NCBI RefSeq assembly: GCF_003335585.1
Contig: NZ_QBFD01000046.1
Span: 273,345-337,344 of the forward strand
Direction of reading: 5' to 3'
DNA length: 64,000 nt
Source of the DNA: Sulfitobacter sp. DFL-14
Lineage (GTDB): Bacteria > Pseudomonadota > Alphaproteobacteria > Rhodobacterales > Rhodobacteraceae
The notes below the pieces were generated by a model. It saw nothing but the letters and a program-made list of their open reading frames with translations, was not told where the DNA came from and did no database searches. The position numbers were made by a program, and so were the translations under genes. Shown piece after piece: positions 43,968 through 52,170 of the stretch (position 1 is the first letter of the stretch; every line of letters begins with the position of its first letter).

Positions 43968-45259
43968 GCCGGGCCGATATCTGGGTGGTCGATGACGATG
44001 ACGATCACCGCGAGGGTCTGTGTGATCTGATCTCGGCGGCGGGGCATCATCCGGTCGGCCTGTCAGGGGGCATTGCCGCGCGCGATGCGCTGGAAGGGCC
44101 GCTGCCTGATCTCGTGCTGACGGACCTGCGGATGCCCGGCCTTGACGGCATCGGGGTATTGGACGCGGTTCGGGAAGTGGCGGCCGATCTGCCGGTGGTT
44201 CTGCTGACCGGACACGGCGATGTTGCGCATGCCGTGCGTGCGATGCAGCGCGGGGCACAGGATTTTCTGGAAAAACCCTATGACGCCGATCATCTTTTGA
44301 CGGTGGTGGAGCGCAGCCTTGCCGCCGGGCGTCTGCACGCCGAAATCCGGATGCTGCGCGAGCGTCTGAAGGTCGAGGGCGCGCATCTGATCGGGGAGAC
44401 AACCGCCATCGCCGCCGTGCGTGCGCGGCTAACGGAAATTGCGGGCCTGCCTGTCGATGTCATTCTGCAGGGCGAAACCGGGACCGGCAAGGAACTGGCG
44501 GCGCGCAGTCTGCACGACCAGTCGGGGCGCAGCGGCCCGTTTGTCACGATCAATTGCGCAGCCTTGCCGAACAGCGGGTTCGGGGTGGACCTGTTCGGGC
44601 GCATTGATGCCACGGGCACCTTGCAGCCGGGGCGCGTGGGGCTTGCCGAGGGGGGGACATTGTTCCTCGACCAGATTGATGTGATGCCGCTTGAGTTGCA
44701 GCCGCTGTTGTTGCGCCTGTTGCAATCGCGGCAGATCGAACCGGTGGGCGGGCAGGCACCGATAGATGTGGATCTGCGGGTTGTGGCCTCGGCCAGTGAA
44801 GATCTGAAAGAGCTGATTGCCAAGGGGGCCTTTCGGCAGGATCTGTATTACCGGTTGGCCGGGGTCGAAATTCAGCTGCCGCCGCTGCGCCAGATCGCGC
44901 CGGATATTCCGGTGCTGTTTGTGCATTTCATGACCCAGGCGGCTGTGCGCCATGGTGTGCCGGTGCCCGAGATCACCTTTGTCGAACGAAAGGCGCTGCA
45001 AAGTCATGACTGGCCCGGCAATGCCCATCAGTTGCGGCAGGCGGCGCAGCGGCGGATACTGGGGCTGGACGGGGTTGACGACACCCGCGATCTGGCTGTG
45101 AAAGGCACGCTGAAGGACCGCGTGGCGCGTTTCGAGGCATTGGAGATCATGCGTGTCCTCGATCAATGCCGGGGCAATACGGCGCGGGCCGCCGCACAGC
45201 TGGGCATTCCTCGGCGGACCCTGAACGCCAAGATGAACCGGCAGGGGATCAAACCCTGA
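43964..45259 (+). CDS. DctD-like response regulator with degenerate sigma-54 activation domain
   Basis: Regulator of 431 residues: receiver (~1-120, acceptor Asp in VLTDLRMPG), AAA+ domain (~140-370) and Fis helix-turn-helix (GNTARAAAQLGIPRRTLNAKMNR) at the C-terminus. Walker A (GETGTGKE) is intact. Between LFG (210-212) and GGTLF (230-234) the sequence is about 8 residues shorter than in DctD or NtrC, and the GAFTGA loop that contacts sigma-54 is absent. Walker B reads LFLDQI, with Gln237 in place of the catalytic Glu. It probably regulates through a sigma-70-type holoenzyme, as known for Rhodobacter capsulatus NtrC, or passively. Confidence 0.9.
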   Translation: MSRADIWVVDDDDDHREGLCDLISAAGHHPVGLSGGIAARDALEGPLPDLVLTDLRMPGLDGIGVLDAVREVAADLPVVLLTGHGDVAHAVRAMQRGAQDFLEKPYDADHLLTVVERSLAAGRLHAEIRMLRERLKVEGAHLIGETTAIAAVRARLTEIAGLPVDVILQGETGTGKELAARSLHDQSGRSGPFVTINCAALPNSGFGVDLFGRIDATGTLQPGRVGLAEGGTLFLDQIDVMPLELQPLLLRLLQSRQIEPVGGQAPIDVDLRVVASASEDLKELIAKGAFRQDLYYRLAGVEIQLPPLRQIAPDIPVLFVHFMTQAAVRHGVPVPEITFVERKALQSHDWPGNAHQLRQAAQRRILGLDGVDDTRDLAVKGTLKDRVARFEALEIMRVLDQCRGNTARAAAQLGIPRRTLNAKMNRQGIKP

Positions 45260-45286
45260 GGCGATGCCCGGCTTGCGCTGGCCAGG

Positions 45287-46087
45287 TCACAGGATGCGTT
45301 TGCGCAGGTACATCGACACCACTTCACCCAGGATGACGAAGGCAAGGATCGCCAGCAGTATGGTCGAGACTTCGGGCCAGTTGAAGGTGTCGATGGCGCC
45401 CTGCAGGATGATCCCGATGCCACCCGCACCGACCAGCCCAAGCACCGTGGATTCACGCAGGTTGATGTCCCAACGCAGGATCGACACGGCAAAGAATGTG
45501 GGCATGACCTGTGGGACGATGCCATATAGCACCACCTTGAAGCGCGTGGCACCGCTGGCTTGCAGGGCTTCGACGGGGCGGGTGTCGATCTCCTCGATGG
45601 CTTCGCCCAGCAGTTTGCCCATGAAGCCGATGGACCGGAACATGATCGCGACGATGCCCGCGATGATGCCGGGGCCGAAGATGGCCACGAACAGCAGCGC
45701 CCAGATGATCGTGTTGACCGACCGCGACGAGACAAGGATGAACCGGCCGATCCACAGGGTTACGACATTGGGCGTGGTGTTGCGCGCGGCGATATAGGCG
45801 ACGGGCAGCGACAGTATCACCGCAAACAGCGTGGCGATGGTGGCGATGTTCACCGTTTCCCACATGGCCTGCATGATCGTTGGCAGGTTCTGCGGGTCGG
45901 GCGGCACCATGCGGCCAAAGAGGTCGGCCATCTGTGTTGGTGAATCCCAGACCCATTCCCAGACCACGTCGATGCTTTGCAGCGCCCAGGCGACCACCAG
46001 CAGGGTGGCCAGCAGCACGCCATAGCGTTTGATGCGCTGTTTCGGGGTGAAGCGGGACCAATGGTCCAATGCGGCGGGGCTGTTCAT
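45287..46087 (-). CDS. phnE: Phosphonate-type ABC transporter permease (PhnE-like, second copy)
   Basis: Inner-membrane permease of 266 residues with about six helices. It shows the PhnE pattern AARNTTPNVVTLWIGRFILVSSRSVNTIIWALLFVAIFGPG and EAIEEIDTRPVEALQASGATRFKVVLYGIVPQ around the EAA loop. It is the last gene of a phnD-C-E-E set and overlaps the previous permease by 4 bases. Two PhnE proteins probably form a heterodimer. Confidence 0.9.
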   Translation of the reverse strand: MNSPAALDHWSRFTPKQRIKRYGVLLATLLVVAWALQSIDVVWEWVWDSPTQMADLFGRMVPPDPQNLPTIMQAMWETVNIATIATLFAVILSLPVAYIAARNTTPNVVTLWIGRFILVSSRSVNTIIWALLFVAIFGPGIIAGIVAIMFRSIGFMGKLLGEAIEEIDTRPVEALQASGATRFKVVLYGIVPQVMPTFFAVSILRWDINLRESTVLGLVGAGGIGIILQGAIDTFNWPEVSTILLAILAFVILGEVVSMYLRKRIL

Positions 46088-46878
46088 GCCAGTTTCTCCC
46101 GAATGATGCCGCTGACGGCTTCGGACACCAGGATAACCCCGACGATCACCATCGTGATGGCGAGCGCAAAGTCGTAGTCATAGCGGCCGAACGCATTGGC
46201 AAGCGTAGCCCCGATGCCGCCCGCGCCCACCAGACCCACCACCGCGGAGGCGCGCAGGTTGCTGTCGAGCTGATAGATCGACAGGCCGACCTGACGGGCC
46301 AGAATCTGCGGCGCGATGGCGTAGACCAGTGTGCTGAAAAACGGCGCCCCGGCAGAGCGCATCGCCTCGACCTGACCAAAGTCGATCTCTTCGATGCGTT
46401 CGGCCAGCAGTTTGGCGACAAAGCCGATGGAATAGACTGTCAGCGTCAGCACACCTGCGAATGGGCCAAAGCCCACGGCTTTGACAAAGATGATGGCGAC
46501 GATGACGGGGTGGAAGCTGCGCGCGATGATGATGGTGGCGCGGCCCAGATAATAGACAGGTCGGGGCGCGATGTTGCGCGCTGCGCAAAAGGCGATGGGG
46601 ATCGACAGGCCCACACCGGCCACGGTGGCCAGCAGCGCGATTTTCAGGCTTTCCATAAAGCCGTCGATCAACAGGTCGGCGCGGGCAAAGCTGGGCGGAA
46701 AGGCCCCGCTGAAGATCCGCGCGGCGCGGCCCATACCGGCCGAGACGCGTTCCCAGTCGATCGGCAATGTGGCCATGGTAAAGACCACATAGGCCAGGAT
46801 GGCGAGCCATAGCCCGCGCCGGAGCAGGGTGTTGCGGATGAAGGGCGGCTTGCGCCATGTGTCGGGAAAATCGCTCAT
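46084..46878 (-). CDS. phnE: Phosphonate-type ABC transporter permease (PhnE-like, first copy)
   Basis: Inner-membrane permease of 264 residues, related to but clearly diverged from the downstream copy. It has CAARNIAPRPVYYLGRATIIIARSFHPVIVAIIFVKAVG and the EAA loop ERIEEIDFGQVEAMRSAGAPFFSTLVYAIAPQI. It overlaps phnC-like and the second permease by 4 bases each. Tandem phnE copies are common in alphaproteobacterial phosphonate and phosphite importers. Confidence 0.9.
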   Translation of the reverse strand: MSDFPDTWRKPPFIRNTLLRRGLWLAILAYVVFTMATLPIDWERVSAGMGRAARIFSGAFPPSFARADLLIDGFMESLKIALLATVAGVGLSIPIAFCAARNIAPRPVYYLGRATIIIARSFHPVIVAIIFVKAVGFGPFAGVLTLTVYSIGFVAKLLAERIEEIDFGQVEAMRSAGAPFFSTLVYAIAPQILARQVGLSIYQLDSNLRASAVVGLVGAGGIGATLANAFGRYDYDFALAITMVIVGVILVSEAVSGIIREKLA

Positions 46879-47648
46879 GCCGCTGCCCCTTGGGCGGCGC
46901 GGTCTTCGGCAGGAACACCGGCATAGATTTCGTCCATCGCGGCGGCGTCCAGCGCGTCGGGTACATCGTCAAAGATGATCCGGCCATAGCGCATGCCGAC
47001 GATGCGGTCGGTGTATTGCTTGGCCTCGGTGACGTTGTGGATGTTGATGATGACGGGCAGCTCCAGCTCATTCGCCAGATCGCGCAGCAGGGCCATGATC
47101 TGTTCCGATGTCTTCGGGTCCAGCGAGGCCGTAGGCTCATCCGCCAGCAGAATTTCGGGCTGTTGCATCAGCGCACGCACCACGCCAACCCGCTGGCGTT
47201 CGCCACCAGACAACTCGTCGGCACGTTTGTTGGCGTAATGGGCAATGCCCACGCGCTCCATCAGCTCATAGGCGCGGCGGATGTCGGTTTTGGGGTAGCG
47301 GCGCGTCAGCGCGGCCCAGGTCGAGATATAGCCCAAACGCCCCGACTGGACGTTTTCCATGACTGTCAGGCGGTCAACCAGATTGAAACTTTGAAACACC
47401 ATGCCGATGCGGCGACGGGCCAGGCGCAGTTCCGATTTCTTCAGCTGGGTCAGATCGGTGCCGTTCAGCGTGATCGTGCCCGAGGTGGGCTCCACCAGCC
47501 GGTTGATGCAGCGCAACAGCGTGCTTTTGCCTGCGCCGGATGATCCGATGATCGACACGACCTCTTGGCCGCCGATCTCAAGGTCGAGGTCTTTCAACAC
47601 GGGATCGCCCCCGTTGTAGCGTTTGACCAGTTTTTCGATTTTCAGCAT
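46875..47648 (-). CDS. phnC: Phosphonate-type ABC transporter ATP-binding protein (PhnC-like)
   Basis: ATPase of 257 residues. Walker A is GSSGAGKST, signature ELSGGERQRVGVVRALMQ, and Walker B ILLADEPTASLD; the switch region reads INIHNVTEAKQY, where PhnC proteins often have a similar HNVD/HQVD form. The segment YISTWAALTRRYPKTDIRRAYELMERVG is specific to PhnC. It follows phnD with a hairpin in the 80-base gap and overlaps the first permease by 4 bases. Confidence 0.92.
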   Translation of the reverse strand: MLKIEKLVKRYNGGDPVLKDLDLEIGGQEVVSIIGSSGAGKSTLLRCINRLVEPTSGTITLNGTDLTQLKKSELRLARRRIGMVFQSFNLVDRLTVMENVQSGRLGYISTWAALTRRYPKTDIRRAYELMERVGIAHYANKRADELSGGERQRVGVVRALMQQPEILLADEPTASLDPKTSEQIMALLRDLANELELPVIINIHNVTEAKQYTDRIVGMRYGRIIFDDVPDALDAAAMDEIYAGVPAEDRAAQGAAA

Positions 47649-47684
47649 GATGACCTCTTACGGACAGATGGGCGCGCGCAAAGG

Positions 47685-47717
47685 GGCACGGGGCAACCGC
47701 GATGGTCGTCCCGTGCC
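47685..47717 (-). terminator. Intercistronic hairpin between phnD-like and phnC-like genes
   Basis: A perfect 8-bp stem (GGCACGGG / CCCGTGCC) encloses a smaller ACC/GGT pairing. It lies 11 bases beyond the binding-protein stop. No U-tract is present, so attenuation or stabilisation is likelier than full termination. Confidence 0.55.
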
Positions 47718-47728
47718 ATGTTTGACGC

Positions 47729-48709
47729 TTAGTTGGCAGCGAGGCCTTGGGGTGTGTATTCCACGCCGTTGCTGGCCTGGATTTCGCGGATCACCGCCCA
47801 TTGATCCTTGTAGGTGATCGGGATGAATTTGCTCACGCCCTGGAATTCTTCACCCAGCTTGGTGCCTTCGAACTGGAAGCTGAAGAAGGCTTGCTTGATC
47901 TTTTCGGCCAGTTCCGGGTCCAGATCATGGGCCACAGTGAAGGAGGTCGTCGGGAAGGGCGCGCTTTCCCAGATCAGGCGCACGTCGGCGGGGTCATAAA
48001 GGCCACGTTCGGCCATGCGCTCGACCACTTCGGATGCCACGGGGGCAGCGTCATAATCGCCTGCAACCACGCCCAGCATGGATTGGTCATGCGAGCCGGA
48101 ATAGGTGACCTCGTAATCGGTATCGGGTGTCACACCCAGCCCAGGGAACAACGCGCGCGGTGCCTGGTTGCCAGAGTTCGAGGTGGGCGAGGTATGGGCG
48201 ACGCGCTTGCCCTTCAGGTCGGCCATTTCCTTGATCTCGGAATCGGCCTGCGTGAACACTTGCAGCTTGTAACCGAACTGCCCGTCATCCGCGCCCATGA
48301 TCGCAAAAGGCACCGCGCCGGCAAGGTTCACCGCGAAAGGTGTGGGGCCAGTTGAAAAGCCCGCGATGTGCAGACGGCCCGAGCGCATGGCCTCGACCTC
48401 GGCCGAGTTGGACTGAACGGCAAAGAACTGCACGTCGCGGCCTGTGGCCTCTTCCAGATGCGTGATGAACGGCTCCCAGATGTCGGCGTAGACGGCGGGG
48501 TCTTCGACCGGGGTATAGGCGAAGACCAGCGTTGACGGGTCGTTCAGCTTGGCCGGGTCGGTGGGGGTGTCGGCAACCAGATCGCCGTTGGCGTCGCAAT
48601 AGATGGCGTCCAGCACGCCACGTTCGGCGCAGTCGTCCTGGGCAAAGGCGGCCGTGCTGCCAAGGGTCGCGGCAACGGCGGTGCCAAGCAGGGTTTTGGT
48701 GATATTCAT
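47729..48709 (-). CDS. phnD: Phosphonate/phosphite-type ABC transporter binding protein (PhnD-like)
   Basis: Periplasmic binding protein of 326 residues, signal peptide ending STAAFA. The PhnD family is shown by FAYTPVEDPAVYADIWEPFITHLEEATG, EAMRSGRLHIAGFSTGP and the ligand-loop AHTSPTSNSGN. Ligands in this family include phosphonates, phosphite and phosphate esters. No C-P lyase or phosphonatase gene lies in the window, so the compound is not known to be degraded here. The gene is divergent from a two-component system whose sensor is TorS-like, and the promoter region carries twin repeats. Confidence 0.9.
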   Translation of the reverse strand: MNITKTLLGTAVAATLGSTAAFAQDDCAERGVLDAIYCDANGDLVADTPTDPAKLNDPSTLVFAYTPVEDPAVYADIWEPFITHLEEATGRDVQFFAVQSNSAEVEAMRSGRLHIAGFSTGPTPFAVNLAGAVPFAIMGADDGQFGYKLQVFTQADSEIKEMADLKGKRVAHTSPTSNSGNQAPRALFPGLGVTPDTDYEVTYSGSHDQSMLGVVAGDYDAAPVASEVVERMAERGLYDPADVRLIWESAPFPTTSFTVAHDLDPELAEKIKQAFFSFQFEGTKLGEEFQGVSKFIPITYKDQWAVIREIQASNGVEYTPQGLAAN

Positions 48710-48836
48710 TTTGTTCCTCCCGAAAATACAAGTGTCGACCAGCAGTCAGGGGCGCCCGTTCCTCCGCAGCCCCTGGGTGGTCGATCCGGGCCGATGCTAG
48801 TCGGCAATGACCCGCGCGAGCCACTGCACAAGTGAC

Positions 48837-48878
48837 TAACAGAGTTACCGGGGCGCGGCGCAATGTTAACAGAGTTAC
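48837..48878. promoter_or_regulatory. Twin operator-like repeats between phnD and the response regulator
   Basis: The 12-mer TAACAGAGTTAC occurs at 48837-48848 and 48867-48878, exactly 30 bases apart. Its core TAAC-AGA-GTTA is a perfect dyad. Three helical turns of spacing in the divergent promoter region suggest cooperative binding, most simply by the adjacent OmpR-type regulator. Confidence 0.6.
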
Positions 48879-48964
48879 AATACGGGAGCGTTTGGTTGGT
48901 TTTTCACCACGTCACCCTTTCAGGACGCTTGGCGGCTGTGCCCGTGCCGTGACATAGCTTGGTC

Positions 48965-49690
48965 ATGACACGTATCGCCCCACAGCCCCGGATTGCCATT
49001 GTCGATGACGATGCCCAGGTCCGGCAGACGCTGTCCGCCTTGCTTGAGCAAAGCGGCTACCGGGCGATTGCCTGTGCCGACAGTGCTGCATTTCATGCGC
49101 TGGGTGATCCGCCCGCGATTGAGCTTGCGCTGATCGACCTGCGGCTTCGGGGTGAAAGCGGGTTGATGCTGGCGATCCACATCCGCGAAAAATACAACCT
49201 GCCGATTGTCATGCTGACCGGCGTCGGGGATGAGATCGACAAGATCATCGGGTTGGAAACCGGCGCGGACGATTACCTGATCAAACCTTTCAACCCGCGC
49301 GAACTGGTGGCGCGCATCCGTGCGGTGCTGCGCCGCTATGGCCATGGCACGGTGACGCCGCCCGCGACGGGCCACGAGATCGGCTTTGGCGACAAGCGGG
49401 TGGATTTGCAGAAACGCGAGTTGCAGGACGCCGCGGGCAACGAGATTCCGCTGACCAATGCGGAATACCGACTGCTGGATTACTTTGTGCGCAATCCGGG
49501 CCGGATCATCCCGCGCCCGGAACTGCTGGAGGAACTGGGCAGCGACACCGAGCGCTATCTGGACCGTACCATCGACGTGCTGATCCTGCGCCTGCGCCGC
49601 AAGATCGAGCCGATCCCCTCCAAGCCGGTGCATCTGCAAACGCGCCGTGCGCAGGGCTATATCTTTGTGCTGGACGGGCGCAGGGCATGA
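48965..49690 (+). CDS. OmpR-family response regulator
   Basis: Cytoplasmic DNA-binding regulator of 241 residues. The receiver (~8-120) has IVDDDAQ, the acceptor region ALIDLRLRG, MLTGVGDEIDKIIGLETGADDYLIKPF and the Lys switch. The winged-helix output domain (~150-240) has TNAEYRLLDYFVRNPGRIIPRPELLEEL and YLDRTIDVLILRLRRKIE. The ATG at 48965 is preferred over a TTG 6 bases upstream. It overlaps the hybrid kinase by 4 bases and is divergent from the phn-type operon, its likely target. Confidence 0.92.
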   Translation: MTRIAPQPRIAIVDDDAQVRQTLSALLEQSGYRAIACADSAAFHALGDPPAIELALIDLRLRGESGLMLAIHIREKYNLPIVMLTGVGDEIDKIIGLETGADDYLIKPFNPRELVARIRAVLRRYGHGTVTPPATGHEIGFGDKRVDLQKRELQDAAGNEIPLTNAEYRLLDYFVRNPGRIIPRPELLEELGSDTERYLDRTIDVLILRLRRKIEPIPSKPVHLQTRRAQGYIFVLDGRRA

Positions 49691-52170
49691 CAGGCGCTGG
49701 CCTGTCGCGGCTGAGCATCCGAACGCGGCTGCTGGGGGCCATCGGGCTGTTGTCGGTGGTGGCGGCGGCGATCGGGATCATCGCCTTTTACACGCTGGAG
49801 CGGGCCGACCGACAGATCGAATTGCTGCACAGCGTGACCCTGAGCGAAGTGTCGCGGGCGCTGGAATTGTCACAGAATGCCGCGACCCTGTCGAAGTCCG
49901 CGCCCTTTCTGTTGTCGCTGAACCCGCCTTTCGGGATTGCCACCGAAACCGATGAAATCTATGCGGCCATCACCCGGCTGGAAGGCATGGCCGAGGGCGA
50001 TGCGGAATTGTCGCTGTCGGTGGCGCGGATGCGGGCGGCGGTGGATGATCTGGTCGAGATCATTCCGCAGCGCAACCATATCCGTCAGGATATTGCCGGG
50101 ATAGATGCGGCGCTTGAGGTGTTGCTGCGCCGCTATCGGCAGTGGATCACCACGCGCGAGGCCACGACCTATCAGCGGCAGGCCTGGGCCGCGTTGCAAC
50201 AGCTTGCGATGGAGGCGGTGGGGACCGCGCGCGCCAATACGCTGACCTCGATCTGGGAGTTCCGTCTGGGGTACAGGAACATCCGTGCCGACATTCTGGC
50301 GGTCGCCACGCCGCAGATAGCCGACAATGTGCAGGAGATCGACCGTACCATCAGCCGCGATGATACGCTGTTCAATCTGGTCTATCGCAGCCTGGCGATT
50401 TCGCTGGACGCGGAAAACGCCCTGTTCCGGATTCGGACCGAGGCGGAGCGGATCAACCTGCTGGCCGCGCAAAAGGTGACCGCCGCGCGTGAACGGCTTG
50501 AGCTGTCACAGGCCGACACCCGCGCCCGCCTGGCGCTGGCGCAATGGGTGATGCTGGTGCTGATGGCGGTCAGCGTGGGGGTGGCGGTGGTCTCGGCTGT
50601 GTTTGTCTCGCGCTATGTGGTGATGAACCTGCACCGGATCGCGCAGGCCATGCGCAGGCTGGCGGCCGGGGATCGTGCAACGCGGCTGGAACGCAGGCTG
50701 GAAAGCGAAGACGAGATCGGGCAGCTGTTCTCGGCTTTTCGCATCTTTCGCGCCAATGCGCTGCGGCTGGACCGCAATTCACGGCTGATCCGGCGGCAGA
50801 ACACGCTGTTTTCGCGGGTGTTCGAGAACATCACCGACGGGGTGGTGATCACGGCTGCATCGGGTCGCATCCTGGCGCAGAACCAGCGCATCCGCGCGCT
50901 ATTGCGTCTGCCCGAGGGGGTGGGGGCAGTGGAAACGGTGGAGGATCTGCTGGCGCAGTCCCCCTTTGACCTGCGCGAGACGGCGGTCACGGCGGCGGGT
51001 TATCTGGAATATGAAAGTGCGGCGGGTCACGTGCTGGAACTGCGCCGCTCGCCCTTTCCCGAAGGCGGCGCGGTCTGGTTGTTTTCGGAAGTCACCGAAC
51101 GGCGGCTGGTCGATGCGCGGCTGGCAGAAATCCAGCGGGTCGAGACACTGGGCAAGGTGACGGGCGAGGTGGCCCATGACTTTGGCAATATCCTCTCCAC
51201 GATCTCGGGCAATCTGCATCTGCTGGAAAGCGCCGAAGGTGATGCGGCCAGGCGCCTGCGAGCGCGGATAGAGGATGCAGTGGATCTGGGCGTGACGCTG
51301 ACCGAACGGTTGCTGGCCTTTGCCCGCAAACAGCACCTGGAGCCGCAGCGCACCGATATTGTTGATCTGCTCCATGCGATGCATGATCTGCTGGAGATTG
51401 CCCTGCCTGAGACGGTTACGCTCACGGTCACTGCGCCGGATGGGCCAATCTGGGCGACAATCGACCCCGGCCAGCTGGAAAGCGCGATCCTGAACCTTTG
51501 TGTCAACGCGGGTCAGGCGATCAGCAGCAGCGGGCATATCGAGATTTCGGTCACCGAGCAGGAGGATGGCCATATCGCGCTGGTGGTGGCGGATGATGGT
51601 CACGGCATGGGTGCCGAGGCCTTGCGCTATGCGACCGAGCCGTTCTTTACCGCGCGCCGCGATGGCAGCGGCACCGGGCTGGGCCTCTCGATGGTGGACG
51701 GATTTGTGCACCAGTCGGGCGGCAGTCTGCACATCGCCTCGGTGCCGGAGGAGGGGACGCGTGTCACCCTGCTGTTCCCGCCGGCGGCTGAGGAAACCGC
51801 AGTGACGCAGCATCGGGGGCGGGCGCTGGTGATTGATGACGATCCCCGCGCGCTGGCGGCAGCCGCCACTGCACTGGAAACGCTGGGTTTCGAGGTGAGC
51901 ACCGCCGCCGATTTCGCGGGCGGCCATGCGGCGCTGGAAAGGGCGCCCCGGCCCGATCTGGTGTTGAGCGACCTGAAGCTGGACGCGCAGCACAGCGGCT
52001 GGGAACTGATCCGCAAGGCGCTGGATGGTCACCCGCAGACCCGCGCCATTGCCATGTCGACGCAGTTGCCCGCCGCAGACCGGATCGAGGAGGCCGACCG
52101 GGGCCGCTTTGCCCGTGTGGACAAGCCGGTGTCTGTGGACGCTTTGGCGCAGGCTTTGGCAGGGATCTGA
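49687..52170 (+). CDS. Hybrid sensor histidine kinase (TorS-like layout, no Hpt)
   Basis: Membrane sensor of 827 residues. Helix 1 is at ~15-35 and helix 2 at ~284-310, enclosing an all-helical periplasmic region like that of TorS. HAMP (~310-360), a PAS-like part (~365-470), and HisKA with VAHDFGNILSTISGNLHLLE (His ~496) follow. The ATPase domain shows LNLCVNAGQAI and GTGLGLSMVDGF. A C-terminal receiver starts at ~716 (VIDDDPRALA; acceptor in VLSDLKLD). TorS works with a periplasmic binding protein, TorT. The divergently encoded PhnD-like protein could play that part. No Hpt domain is visible. Confidence 0.92.
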   Translation: MTGAGLSRLSIRTRLLGAIGLLSVVAAAIGIIAFYTLERADRQIELLHSVTLSEVSRALELSQNAATLSKSAPFLLSLNPPFGIATETDEIYAAITRLEGMAEGDAELSLSVARMRAAVDDLVEIIPQRNHIRQDIAGIDAALEVLLRRYRQWITTREATTYQRQAWAALQQLAMEAVGTARANTLTSIWEFRLGYRNIRADILAVATPQIADNVQEIDRTISRDDTLFNLVYRSLAISLDAENALFRIRTEAERINLLAAQKVTAARERLELSQADTRARLALAQWVMLVLMAVSVGVAVVSAVFVSRYVVMNLHRIAQAMRRLAAGDRATRLERRLESEDEIGQLFSAFRIFRANALRLDRNSRLIRRQNTLFSRVFENITDGVVITAASGRILAQNQRIRALLRLPEGVGAVETVEDLLAQSPFDLRETAVTAAGYLEYESAAGHVLELRRSPFPEGGAVWLFSEVTERRLVDARLAEIQRVETLGKVTGEVAHDFGNILSTISGNLHLLESAEGDAARRLRARIEDAVDLGVTLTERLLAFARKQHLEPQRTDIVDLLHAMHDLLEIALPETVTLTVTAPDGPIWATIDPGQLESAILNLCVNAGQAISSSGHIEISVTEQEDGHIALVVADDGHGMGAEALRYATEPFFTARRDGSGTGLGLSMVDGFVHQSGGSLHIASVPEEGTRVTLLFPPAAEETAVTQHRGRALVIDDDPRALAAAATALETLGFEVSTAADFAGGHAALERAPRPDLVLSDLKLDAQHSGWELIRKALDGHPQTRAIAMSTQLPAADRIEEADRGRFARVDKPVSVDALAQALAGI

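Noticed and set aside
48830..48880. Pho box upstream of phnD
   Set aside because: The best 18-base alignment in either orientation matches about 9 positions; the repeats are at 30-base, not 11-base, spacing.
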